Assembly (NCBI GenBank): GCA_016866585.1
Contig: VGMB01000004.1
Span: forward strand, 1-20,063
Reading direction: 5' to 3'
Source of the DNA: Chlamydiota bacterium
Lineage (GTDB): Bacteria; Chlamydiota; Chlamydiia; Chlamydiales; Rhabdochlamydiaceae
DNA: 20,063 nt
The translations under genes and the position numbers were made by a program. This document shows positions 7,343-14,554 of this stretch, in pieces. The notes under the pieces were generated by a model. That model was not told where the DNA came from. It made no database searches and saw only the letters and a program-made list of their open reading frames with translations. Numbering within the stretch: the stretch's first letter is position 1; every line of letters begins with the position of its first letter.

Positions 7343-8455
7343 TTAAAAAAAGTTCAATTCTTTGTCCGGCAGTGTTGAAAGTAGGCTTTCTATGCTTTTT
7401 TTGATTTCTTCGATTTCTTTTTCCGGTCCAAAGCAGTATTGAGCCATCTTATTGCGTATCTCATGAAAATGAGAAAAATCAGAGGGAAGAAAAGCTTCAA
7501 TTATCGAGTAGATATCAGCATATTGGTGTTTTTTTATTTCTGTGCCACACCTGTGTAAATAAGCTCCTCTATCTAAATATGGATCTCTTTCATTTTGGTT
7601 GAGAAAGAACATAGGTTTATTAAAAGAAAGACAGTCATATCCTACCGAAGAGTGATCGCCAATATAGATGTCTATGTAGTCTAAAAGAGGGTATATAGTT
7701 GGAAAATCATTAATCAGGAGTGTATTTTGCCTATTTTCACAAAGTAGGGAAAATTTTTCCATAAATGCAGGATCTCTTAATAAAATATTCGGATGTGGTT
7801 TTATGATTAGGTTGTATTCATCTGGAAGTTTTTCAACAATTAATAATGCCGCATCATAAAAAGAAGTTGAGCTTTCTTTGTCTTTCCATGTGGGCGCATA
7901 AAGGATTGTTTTTTTGTTTTCAGGCAAATATTTTACTATTTTTGATTTTACCAAATTATCGTAAAAGGTTTTATTTTTTTTATAAAACGCTTTCCTAAAG
8001 TTGCCTATTAGGCGGTATTCTTTTAACTTTTGCAATACTTCTTTTTCTTTGAACACATCAAGCATCTGTTCTCCGTATAACAAAGCATATCCTTCGTCTC
8101 TTAATAGTTCAAAAAAGAGATGATGCTGCCCTTTATCTGAGTTGCCGTGAGGACACCAAATAGTGTGAATTTTTTTATTACGCGCTTTTTGCTGAAAAAA
8201 AAAGATTTCATCAAAAACCATTCTAATATAACAGTAAAAAACGACGTCAAAATGATCAGCGATATATGAAGGGAGGTCTGTGTAATTTTCGATCAAGCAT
8301 ATATTAAGTGGAGGGTAGAACTCTCGGATCTGATCTGCCATTTCTTGTTCTGTTACTACTAGCGGGATGTCTAGTATTGAGCAAAGGGGTACTAGATGAT
8401 CTACATAATGATACTCTGTATTGAGTATCATGCCGGCAGCACTGTGAGATAGCAT
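7343..8455 (-). CDS. CDP-glycerol glycerophosphotransferase-family protein (TagB/TagF-like), paralogue 2
   Basis: A 370-residue homologue of the next gene, sharing the same motif order: PHGNSDK (102-108), TILYAPTWKDK (about 184-194), KPHP (219-222) and GDHSSVGYDCL (266-276), followed by KPMFFLN. These are the HGTP-like, YAPTWR, H-P and DYSS-like blocks of teichoic-acid-type polymer transferases. The frame is open to a TTG at 8467, but I chose the ATG at 8455 because the N-terminus then aligns residue for residue with the paralogue, with YVDHL at positions 17-21 against YLDHL. Both proteins share the N-terminal pattern DHL, then IPL-VTE, then FYP-LN, so the pair arose by tandem duplication and then diverged considerably. 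It lies 36 nt after the FlgN-like gene in the same direction, probably in one operon. Donor, acceptor and product are unknown. Confidence 0.74.
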   Translation of the reverse strand: MLSHSAAGMILNTEYHYVDHLVPLCSILDIPLVVTEQEMADQIREFYPPLNICLIENYTDLPSYIADHFDVVFYCYIRMVFDEIFFFQQKARNKKIHTIWCPHGNSDKGQHHLFFELLRDEGYALLYGEQMLDVFKEKEVLQKLKEYRLIGNFRKAFYKKNKTFYDNLVKSKIVKYLPENKKTILYAPTWKDKESSTSFYDAALLIVEKLPDEYNLIIKPHPNILLRDPAFMEKFSLLCENRQNTLLINDFPTIYPLLDYIDIYIGDHSSVGYDCLSFNKPMFFLNQNERDPYLDRGAYLHRCGTEIKKHQYADIYSIIEAFLPSDFSHFHEIRNKMAQYCFGPEKEIEEIKKSIESLLSTLPDKELNFF

Positions 8456-8491
8456 AGCTTGTCTCAATTGTTACTCTACTATTTTTTTGGA

Positions 8492-9007
8492 TTATGTCTT
8501 TTTAGGAGATAATACCGCAACTGTAAAAGAGCTTTTTGATTTTTGGTTATTTGGCTGAAAATTTTGTGAAAAGTTAGATAAAAAATGATGATTTGACGAA
8601 AGAGTTTCATATTTCCTCATAAGCAAATCATTTTTAGAATTTTGATAATTTATCTTTTCGATTAGTGACTTAACCTGTTCAGATAAAAAGTCTACTTCTA
8701 AACCATCTTCATTAAAAATAGGAAAAATTTTCTCAATAGGTAAAAATTTCCCATCAGTTGTTTTGCAAGCGAGGTTCTGTATATTTTTACAAGTCTCAAC
8801 TCTATCTATTCGTAAGTTGCTGAGTTTTTGAATTAAAGGGAATCTATCTTGAAGTGTTTTATTTAGTGAATTTTTATCTAGAAGGGTAATAGCAACCTCC
8901 TCCTGCTGCATATTTGCTAGTACTTCTCTCATGAGATAGATTTCTTTTTTGAGGCTCTCTGTAATTTGGTCTTTCAACTCATTTATTGTATGTGTTTTTT
9001 TTTCCAT
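8492..9007 (-). CDS. Helical hypothetical protein, possibly FlgN-like
   Basis: A 171-residue protein with no signal peptide and no membrane segment. Most of it is predicted by eye to be helical and charged. An N-terminal half (about 8-78) has heptad-like leucines and a pattern LLDKNSLNK, then LSNLRIDRVE. A second helix near 107-146 contains LIEKINYQNSKNDLLMRKYE. This two-part pattern resembles FlgN, the export chaperone for flagellar hook-associated proteins, whose C-terminal helix has a similar Asn-rich N-x-x-N-x-x-L signature. The similarity is general and could be shared by any helical-bundle protein. The tail (150-171) is polar and probably disordered. The ATG has AGGTGG three bases upstream on its strand. 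It is the first gene of a cluster with two TagB-like transferases. Function is not established. Confidence 0.5.
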   Translation of the reverse strand: MEKKTHTINELKDQITESLKKEIYLMREVLANMQQEEVAITLLDKNSLNKTLQDRFPLIQKLSNLRIDRVETCKNIQNLACKTTDGKFLPIEKIFPIFNEDGLEVDFLSEQVKSLIEKINYQNSKNDLLMRKYETLSSNHHFLSNFSQNFQPNNQKSKSSFTVAVLSPKKT

Positions 9008-9135
9008 ATTCCACCTCGCTGTAATTAGTACTAATGCAAAAACTATGCCAATATAAATTAGCTATTAATTTTTAATACTTTAAGAATTTTCAAAAGATCT
9101 TGTATTTTTGTTGGATCACAGGAAATAGGAAAAAA

Positions 9136-10185
9136 ATGCCGATTAGTGATTCTGAAAAGTTAAGACAATGGTTTCTTAAAGAAAAAAGGGAGTTCCCTTG
9201 GAGAAAAAATCTTTCTCCTTATAGGGTTTGGATTTCTGAAATTATGCTGCAGCAAACTAGAGCCTCTGTCGTAGTGGACTATTTTGAGAGATGGATGGAA
9301 AGATACCCGGACATAGAGTCGCTGGCTAAAGCATCTGAGGAAGAGCTTATAAAAATGTGGGAAGGACTTGGTTATTACAATAGAGTCCGAAATATCAGAA
9401 AAGCTGCTATCTATTTTCTTACCCATCACCAAGGCCAAATTCCTGATAGTAAAGATGCTCTTTTAAAAGCTCCAGGTCTTGGTAGCTATACTGTAGGAGC
9501 TATTTTGAGTTTTGCCTTTCAACAAAAAGAACCGGCAGTGGATGCCAACGTACTGCGCGTTATGGCTAGGTATCATGGAATCAAGGAAGAAATTTCATCA
9601 ATGAAAGTGCAAAAAAAGATTTACAATCTTACCTCGACCTTTCTTCCTCTTGTTCATCCAGAGCAGATTATGGAAGGACTGATAGAACTAGGCGCAAATA
9701 TCTGCGGCAGATCTCCACAATGTTTTAGATGCCCTCTTAAGGGGGGGTGCGTTGGTTTTACGTTGGGGATTGCAGATGCTTTACCTTTAAAGAAAAAAAG
9801 AAAAGAGGCTGTTCATCTTTTTAAAGATGTCTTTGTTATCCGGTGTGGTGTTTATTTCTTAATTCATAGAAAACCCCTGGGTGAAGTTCTTGGAGGTCTG
9901 TGTGAATTTTTATCTATTGAAAGAAGTGATACAAGCCAGGATTTTATCAAAAAACTTATTCCCCATGCTATTTATAATAAAGACCTTGATAGACAGCAAT
10001 ACGGATACACGCATCACGTAGTTGAGCTTTTTCCTAGTCTATGGGAAACTATTTCAATGTTGGAAATGCCAGAGTGCAAATGGGTCCATTTTAAGGAACT
10101 TTTAGAGTTGCCGTTTACATCAGGTCATAAACGAATTTTAACAACCATTTTAAAGGAAAATTTTTATGAATGTCCTACATACTGA
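9136..10185 (+). CDS. mutY: Adenine DNA glycosylase MutY
   Basis: A 349-residue base-excision repair enzyme that removes adenine mispaired with 8-oxoguanine. The catalytic pair is E35 in SEIMLQQTRA and D136 in AVDANVLRV. The helix-hairpin-helix is seen as APGLGSYTVGAI just before it. Cysteines C190, C196, C199 and C205 have the exact C-x5-C-x2-C-x5-C spacing of the MutY 4Fe-4S cluster. A C-terminal NUDIX-like domain for 8-oxoG recognition is suggested by VFVIRCG, GEVLGGLCEFL and YTHHVVELF; the usual Trp of GLWEFP is Cys here. I chose the ATG at 9136, with TAGGA five bases upstream, over a TTG 36 bases earlier that would add an unconserved stretch. The gene overlaps the next one by 20 nt, which suggests coupled translation. 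It diverges from the FlgN-like cluster across a 128-nt AT-rich gap. Confidence 0.93.
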   Translation: MPISDSEKLRQWFLKEKREFPWRKNLSPYRVWISEIMLQQTRASVVVDYFERWMERYPDIESLAKASEEELIKMWEGLGYYNRVRNIRKAAIYFLTHHQGQIPDSKDALLKAPGLGSYTVGAILSFAFQQKEPAVDANVLRVMARYHGIKEEISSMKVQKKIYNLTSTFLPLVHPEQIMEGLIELGANICGRSPQCFRCPLKGGCVGFTLGIADALPLKKKRKEAVHLFKDVFVIRCGVYFLIHRKPLGEVLGGLCEFLSIERSDTSQDFIKKLIPHAIYNKDLDRQQYGYTHHVVELFPSLWETISMLEMPECKWVHFKELLELPFTSGHKRILTTILKENFYECPTY

Positions 10186-11272
10186 AAGTTCTTGCGGATG
10201 GGGCGGTCAAGAAATTCGTATTTTGAGAGAAGCTGAAGGTATGAGAGAAAGAGGGCATAATGTCTACTTTGCTGTAGCTTCAGGTGGAGGGTTGGTAGAA
10301 AAAGCGAAAGCAAAAGGTTTTTTGGTATATCAATTACCCATGAAAAAAAGTGCATGTTTAAAAACTCTTTTTCAATTGCTGAGAATAATAAAAGATAAAA
10401 ATATCCATATTGTTAATACCCATTCCTCTTGGGACGCTTGGATCGGTGGCATAGCTGCTAGGTTGTTAAATCGCAGGGTCTTGAGGACTAGACATCTTTC
10501 TACAAAAATCAAAGAGGGGTTAAATAGTATCCTTCTTTATAATAGACTTGCTGATTTTGTTGTTACAACCTCTTCAAGTATAATAGAACCCATTATTCGC
10601 CAAGCTAAGATCTCTCCAAATCAAGTCAGGTGTATCCCAACTGGTGTAGATCCTTCAACAATAACCTATGATGCTGAAGAAGTATTGAAGTTCAGAAAAA
10701 TGTTTGTCTCTAGTGGTGAAATACTTGTTGGGACAGTTTGCTTTGTTCGATTATGGAAAGGGGTTCAAGATTTAATGAAGGCCGCAAAAATTGTTAAGTC
10801 GCATAACCCTAAAATAAAATGGGTCGTTGTTGGTGGAGGTTATTACAAGGATTATGTGGGCACTGCGGATGCTCTTGGAATCAAGGATGTATTAACGTTT
10901 ACAGGACATCTTGAAAACCCTTATACGGCTATATCGGCACTTGATGCTTTCCTTCTTTTAAGCACTGCTCATGAGGGCATATCACAAGCTAGTCTTCAGG
11001 CTGCTTACCTGGGAAAGCCTTTAGTAACAACAAATATTGGAGGGTTGCCCGAAGTTTGTCTTCATGAAGATACAGGCATAGTTGTTCCTCCTTTTTCTCC
11101 TGAAAAAGTTGCGGAGGCCGTAATACGCCTTGCTGATGATTCTGAATTAAGAGGGAAAATGGGTGCAAGGGCTCGCCAATTGGTATTAGAAAAATTTACT
11201 TTCGATCACACATTAGATGGAATGGAACAGGTGTATTCTCTTCTATTTAAGAGCAATTCAAGGAATAAATAA
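10166..11272 (+). CDS. Glycosyltransferase, GT4 family (GT-B fold)
   Basis: A 368-residue cytoplasmic or membrane-associated glycosyltransferase. The N-terminal domain starts NVLHTESSCGWGGQE (2-16), the glycine-rich acceptor-side loop of GT4 enzymes, then HIVNTHSSWDAWIGG. The C-terminal Glycos_transf_1 domain has VGTVCFVRLWKGVQDLM, VVVGGGYYKDYV and the donor-binding block HEGISQASLQAAYLGKPLV, followed by GGLPEV. The classical E-x7-E motif appears as E270-x7-Q278, a variant that I recall in other GT4 members. No membrane segment is present. It starts inside the end of mutY and its TAA overlaps the ATG of the dus gene by one base (TAATG), so all three are coupled. The sugar donor and acceptor cannot be inferred; lipopolysaccharide, lipid or protein glycosylation are all possible. 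The RBS (AAAGGA) lies within mutY. Confidence 0.82.
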   Translation: MNVLHTESSCGWGGQEIRILREAEGMRERGHNVYFAVASGGGLVEKAKAKGFLVYQLPMKKSACLKTLFQLLRIIKDKNIHIVNTHSSWDAWIGGIAARLLNRRVLRTRHLSTKIKEGLNSILLYNRLADFVVTTSSSIIEPIIRQAKISPNQVRCIPTGVDPSTITYDAEEVLKFRKMFVSSGEILVGTVCFVRLWKGVQDLMKAAKIVKSHNPKIKWVVVGGGYYKDYVGTADALGIKDVLTFTGHLENPYTAISALDAFLLLSTAHEGISQASLQAAYLGKPLVTTNIGGLPEVCLHEDTGIVVPPFSPEKVAEAVIRLADDSELRGKMGARARQLVLEKFTFDHTLDGMEQVYSLLFKSNSRNK

Positions 11273-12270
11273 TGAGCGCGTTACTTCCTAAAGACAGCAA
11301 AGGCTGTCCTTATCTCTTATTAGCACCAATGGAAGGTGTCGGGGACAGATGTTTTAGGATAGCTATGGCATCTATCGGTGGTTTTGATGAAGCTGTAACA
11401 GATTTTTTAAGAGTCCCTTCAAATGCACATGTGGAAAGTTTAGCTAAAAGATTTGAAGCAAACGAAACAAAGCCTATTCCGATAGCCGTTCAGTTAATGG
11501 GTTCTGATCCTGAGTTGATGGCTGCAATGGCAGTCCAGATGGAAAAAAGAGGCGCTCATAGGATTGATTTGAATTGCGGATGTCCTTCTAATACTGTTAC
11601 AGGAAGAGGGGCTGGTTCAAGCCTTTTGAAGGATCCTAGTTTTCTATATGAAAATGCAAAAGCTATGGTCAAGGCTGTTAAAACACCTGTCACTATAAAG
11701 ATGCGTTCTGGATATACAGACACCTCGCTATTTAAAGAAAACTTGCTTGCTGCAGAGGAAAGCGGAGCTTCCTATATTACTCTTCACCCTCGCACAAAAT
11801 TAGATGGATATGGTCCACCAGCTAAATGGGATCTAATAGCGCAGGCTAAATCTATTGTAAAGATTCCCGTGGTGGGTAATGGTGATATACTTAATGTCGA
11901 TGATGCTTTGAATATGCTCAGGCAAACTTCTTGTGATGCGCTCATGATCGGTAGAGGTAGTGTTATTAATCCTTTTATATTTCATCAGATACGAGCCTAT
12001 TTTCATGGTAGGGAATACAGACCTGCCTGGAAAGATTTGGTGAATTTCTTTGCTGTGTTTAGACAGCAAATGTCCGAAGATATTCCCGTAAGAATACAAG
12101 TAAATAAATTAAAACAACTTATGAGTTTTCTTTTCAAAGGGAATGAGGCTTTGCTGGCAAAGAGGCAAGAAATTCTTAGCTCTCAACTCAAAACCCCACA
12201 AGAATTTTTAGATTTTGCCTTCCCTCTTTTGCAAGAGGGCTGGTTAACTAATCCTGTAAATTCTCTATAA
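11272..12270 (+). CDS. tRNA-dihydrouridine synthase, DusC-like
   Basis: A 332-residue FMN-dependent enzyme that reduces uridine to dihydrouridine in the tRNA D-loop. The TIM-barrel signature begins LLLAPMEGVGDRCFR (15-29). The catalytic block is DLNCGCPSNTVTGRGAGSSL, with the proton-donor cysteine at C104. FMN contacts follow in VTIKMRSGY, ITLHPRTK, VVGNGDI and MIGRGSVINPF. MEGV (not MAGV) and the extra Cys in NCGCPS resemble DusC more than DusA or DusB, but a phylogeny would be needed to fix which uridine is modified. Length is normal. The stop at 12270 is preceded by a perfect 7-bp hairpin inside the coding region (12222-12239), without a T-run. It is the last gene of the mutY-GT4-dus unit. 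Confidence 0.9.
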   Translation: MSALLPKDSKGCPYLLLAPMEGVGDRCFRIAMASIGGFDEAVTDFLRVPSNAHVESLAKRFEANETKPIPIAVQLMGSDPELMAAMAVQMEKRGAHRIDLNCGCPSNTVTGRGAGSSLLKDPSFLYENAKAMVKAVKTPVTIKMRSGYTDTSLFKENLLAAEESGASYITLHPRTKLDGYGPPAKWDLIAQAKSIVKIPVVGNGDILNVDDALNMLRQTSCDALMIGRGSVINPFIFHQIRAYFHGREYRPAWKDLVNFFAVFRQQMSEDIPVRIQVNKLKQLMSFLFKGNEALLAKRQEILSSQLKTPQEFLDFAFPLLQEGWLTNPVNSL

Positions 12271-12330
12271 TAGTCCTTCAAAAAAAAAATGCAAATGGCC
12301 TATAGATAAAGAAAAACGTGGAGAGTAGTT

Positions 12331-12540
12331 ATGGATAGACGTATTCCTGCATGGGCCTGCATAGTAGTTGGAGCCATTTTTCTTATTTGTGGAGCATATT
12401 CCTCTTTTATGTATGACAGAAGCCTTCTGGATAAGCTAAGAGGAGCTAATCAGTCTAATGCAACATTCTACTTTGTTATGGGTTCTATTTTGTGCCTAGT
12501 AGGGGTCGCTATAAGATTGAGTAAAATGATTAAGAAATAG
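12331..12540 (+). CDS. Small two-helix membrane protein, unknown function
   Basis: A 69-residue protein with two hydrophobic segments, about 8-25 (ACIVVGAIFLICGAYSS) and 45-62 (TFYFVMGSILCLVGVAI), joined by a polar loop with LLDKLRG. Both ends are basic (MDRR and KMIKK), so both termini are predicted to be cytoplasmic. GGAGAG lies a few bases upstream of the ATG. It starts 60 nt after the dus gene and may be read through from it, since no terminator is evident between. It converges on the next small membrane gene. No family is recognised. Start, RBS and membrane pattern support a real gene. Confidence 0.6.
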   Translation: MDRRIPAWACIVVGAIFLICGAYSSFMYDRSLLDKLRGANQSNATFYFVMGSILCLVGVAIRLSKMIKK

Positions 12541-12547
12541 ACAGATG

Positions 12548-12596
12548 CATATATCAGGATTGTCTGAAATACTCTTCGACAATCCCGATATGTATG
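12548..12596. terminator. Hairpin between convergent genes, possible bidirectional terminator
   Basis: Arms CATATATCAGGATTGTC (12548-12564) and GACAATCCCGATATGTATG (12578-12596) pair over 8 bp at the top and about 7 bp at the base, with one internal mismatch. GAA/TTC inside the loop can extend the stem past a one-base bulge. It fills the 61-nt gap between two convergent genes, where a shared terminator is expected. No strong T-run follows on either strand, so efficiency is uncertain. Confidence 0.5.
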
Positions 12597-12601
12597 AAAA
12601 T

Positions 12602-12988
12602 TTATTGATGAGGTTCTTGAGATCCGACTTCTAATGTAGCTTTGTGTAAGTTTTTTCCTCCAGAAAGCCCGATAATTAAAAACATCAGAGGAGGTAAGAA
12701 GATACATAGGATCCATGAAACAACTGCAAGTACTAACTGAGTTGTTTTTTCTTGCTTTAGAACAAATGTAATAGCTGTTTTGATAATTTTACTGACACCT
12801 GCAGGCATTAATACTCCAACTATCCCGCCAACGGCTGTAAAAAATATCGACCAGGAAGTGAAAAATACGAAAGTAAAAATGCAAGCGAGTATAAATGCTA
12901 TGCAAAAAAAGACTTCAAAGCTGTGCTTTTTAGCAAAACTTTCTATTTCTTTTACCGAGACACCATCTTTAAGTTTATTCTGATCCAT
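12602..12988 (-). CDS. Small hydrophobic membrane protein, unknown function
   Basis: A 128-residue protein with three hydrophobic stretches: 24-43, 46-62 and 84-107. The first two are closely spaced, like the bilobed domain of chlamydial inclusion-membrane proteins, and the third ends in FLPPLMFLIIGLSGG. The N-terminus (SVKEIESFAKKHSFE) is charged and amphipathic. The tail is polar. The frame extends nine codons further upstream, but I chose the ATG at 12988 because AGGAAGG lies five bases before it on the minus strand. No signal peptide is seen. The segment KQEKTTQLVLAVVSWIL looks conserved in style, and I suspect a chlamydia-specific family, but I cannot name one. It is divergent from the type II secretion operon and convergent with the preceding small gene. 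Confidence 0.62.
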   Translation of the reverse strand: MDQNKLKDGVSVKEIESFAKKHSFEVFFCIAFILACIFTFVFFTSWSIFFTAVGGIVGVLMPAGVSKIIKTAITFVLKQEKTTQLVLAVVSWILCIFLPPLMFLIIGLSGGKNLHKATLEVGSQEPHQ

Positions 12989-12993
12989 GACTT

Positions 12994-13000
12994 CCTTCCT
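12994..13000 (-). promoter_or_regulatory. Ribosome binding site deciding the start at 12988
   Basis: Read on the minus strand this is AGGAAGG, a near-perfect Shine-Dalgarno, five bases before the ATG at 12988. It favours that start over the in-frame ATG 27 bases upstream. Confidence 0.7.
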
Positions 13001-13140
13001 TGAACTGCCTTTCACTCCCTAATTCTTAGAGGTTGATATTAGTGACATAATTTTAATATAAAACTATTACTAACGTGAAATGCAAAATTGTTTATATCTC
13101 TTAATTTTTATCTAAATATAAAATATATTTTTTGGCAACC

Positions 13141-13168
13141 GATCTTTTTTAATTAGAAGAAAAAGATC
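13141..13168. repeat. 9-bp inverted repeat in the leader of the type II secretion operon
   Basis: GATCTTTTT (13141-13149) and AAAAAGATC (13160-13168) are perfect inverted arms around a 10-nt spacer. The plus strand continues TTTCTTTGTTTTTTTTTC, so if transcribed it would resemble a weak intrinsic terminator or attenuator about 65 nt before the first gene. A possible promoter (TTGGCA at 13132-13137 and TAGAAG at 13154-13159) overlaps it, in which case it could be an operator instead. The stem is AT-rich, so this is tentative. Confidence 0.35.
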
Positions 13169-13231
13169 TTTCTTTGTTTTTTTTTCATAATTTTTTAGAC
13201 TGCTCTCTCAAGCTAGTGATTTAGGAGATTA

Positions 13232-14554
13232 GTGTTGATAGTTACCAGTCCTATGAGAATACATCTAAGTTCAGCCCTTCGAATCGCAAATAAAGGTGCT
13301 ATCGGCTCTATTATTGCTAGCGTGCTTGCGTTTGGTATTAGTTGGCTTGTAGATAAAACAGAAAATGCTGGGGATGGAGATATGAGCTCATCCTATCATT
13401 CCTTTGAGGTTACAACGAATTACGACAGTATTGGATCAGGAGTTTTATCCCTTACTCCCAGAAGGAATTCATCCCTTATCCCAGACTTAAGCAGGGATAT
13501 TGTGTTTTTAGCGAAAAGCTCCCGACCAGATATGAACTTAAAAGATGGAAGTTTTCTTATTAAGACCCGCGGTGGGGCCGACTCGGTTGTAGTAGCTCCT
13601 GGAGAGCAGGTCTTTTTAGAATGCAACATTGGGAAAAATGGGGAAAATTCATACAGCTTCACAAACAGGCGAACCCCCTTGTGGATTAGGCCGTTGGCTG
13701 CAGGAAGGGGGGATTTAAACTTAGAAGTTGGGCTGTTTATGCCATCCAAGCAGAACGAGGGTTTTGTCGAGGAAATAGGCCAGGTCAATTTACCTCAGTT
13801 AAGATCTCTAGTATCAGATGCTAATGAGCCTAGCTACCTTACATCTGTACGCGGTATGAGGTGGTGGGGTAACGATATGTTGTTTCGAGAGTATGGCGGA
13901 ATTGAGTATTCAATTTTAGCCCAGAAACAAAAAATTGAAATTAAGTCAGAATCTGGGTCTTTTTTTTATTTTCTACATCCCGGAGAGTATATTGAATGGG
14001 TAGATGGGGCGTGGAGAGAAACTTCTTTAGAAAAATCAAATCCATCTTTACCGCTTGCTAAGATTAAAAGCTTATCAGGCAGGTACATAGAGGTAGAGGT
14101 TTGGGATGAAAATGGTTTCTACCCTCAGATTCTCAAAACGGAGCTCCAATCTCCAGTTAAAAATGGGGTTAAGAACGATCTGGCTGGCTGTACAGCAAGA
14201 CTACGATCTTCTTCTCAAATCACTTGCATGCTTGGTAAAAGAAGGTTGATAATAAAAGAAGGCGATTGGATTTTAAAAGCGGGGAAAAGCTGGAAGATAT
14301 TGAGAAGATCAAAAGATATTGATGATTGCATAAATCATAAAATCCTCGGGGAGCTATTCATATTTGATTGTTTAGAAAAACAACAGGGCAAGTTGTTTAT
14401 TAAGGGTCGGCTATTTGATGAAATGAGAACTACAGTTCAGCCTATTTTGATCCCTGTTTTTTCAGAAACTACTAATACTACTAATACGAAAAAGAATACA
14501 CTCTTGCCGATGATTCAAAAGAGGCATAAAACGGACGTCAGAAATGCGCAGTAA
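13232..14554 (+). CDS. Membrane-anchored protein heading the type II secretion operon (CT573-like position), GspC-like topology
   Basis: A 440-residue protein of no family I recognise by sequence. It has a short basic cytoplasmic N-terminus (MRIHLSSALRIANK), one membrane helix (about 22-40, GAIGSIIASVLAFGISWLV) and a large, probably periplasmic region rich in beta-type sequence. Three similar turns are visible: APGEQVFLE, HPGEYIEWVDGAW and KEGDWILKAGKSW. The polar tail has a TTNTTNT run. It lies first in the operon and overlaps gspD by 11 nt. In Chlamydia I recall an unknown gene (CT573) at the same place. One N-terminal helix with a periplasmic body, next to gspD, is the layout of GspC or PilP, the inner-membrane partners of the secretin; that role is inferred from context. 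The start is GTG at 13232 or TTG at 13235, after AGGAGA at 13223-13228. Confidence 0.72.
   Translation: MLIVTSPMRIHLSSALRIANKGAIGSIIASVLAFGISWLVDKTENAGDGDMSSSYHSFEVTTNYDSIGSGVLSLTPRRNSSLIPDLSRDIVFLAKSSRPDMNLKDGSFLIKTRGGADSVVVAPGEQVFLECNIGKNGENSYSFTNRRTPLWIRPLAAGRGDLNLEVGLFMPSKQNEGFVEEIGQVNLPQLRSLVSDANEPSYLTSVRGMRWWGNDMLFREYGGIEYSILAQKQKIEIKSESGSFFYFLHPGEYIEWVDGAWRETSLEKSNPSLPLAKIKSLSGRYIEVEVWDENGFYPQILKTELQSPVKNGVKNDLAGCTARLRSSSQITCMLGKRRLIIKEGDWILKAGKSWKILRRSKDIDDCINHKILGELFIFDCLEKQQGKLFIKGRLFDEMRTTVQPILIPVFSETTNTTNTKKNTLLPMIQKRHKTDVRNAQ
14468..14485 (+). repeat. Two exact copies of a 9-bp tandem repeat inside a coding region
   Basis: ACTACTAAT occurs twice in succession and encodes TTNTTN in the polar tail of the protein upstream of GspD. 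The unit is a multiple of three, so copy-number change would keep the frame. It is short and may be chance. Confidence 0.6.

Noticed and set aside
8456..8467. TTG start for TagB-like paralogue 2
   Set aside because: The ATG four codons later aligns exactly with the start of the other paralogue, and neither start has a strong Shine-Dalgarno.
9100..9135. TTG start giving MutY 12 extra residues
   Set aside because: The extension is unconserved in character, and the ATG at 9136 has TAGGA five bases upstream. With that start the catalytic and cysteine positions match E. coli MutY numbering within a few residues.
9160..9438. 92-codon minus-strand frame opposite mutY
   Set aside because: It lies wholly within a well-conserved gene and has no family-like features, so it is a shadow frame.
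12222..12239. Perfect hairpin CCCTCTT-TTGC-AAGAGGG near the end of the dus gene as a terminator
   Set aside because: It lies inside the coding region about 30 nt before the stop and is not followed by a T-run.
12468..12716. Minus-strand open frame across the gap between the two small membrane genes
   Set aside because: It overlaps both better-supported genes, covers the hairpin, and has no clear ribosome binding site.
13420..13788. 122-codon minus-strand frame opposite the GspC-like gene
   Set aside because: It lies entirely opposite a coding frame of the secretion operon, without its own start signals, so it is most likely a shadow.
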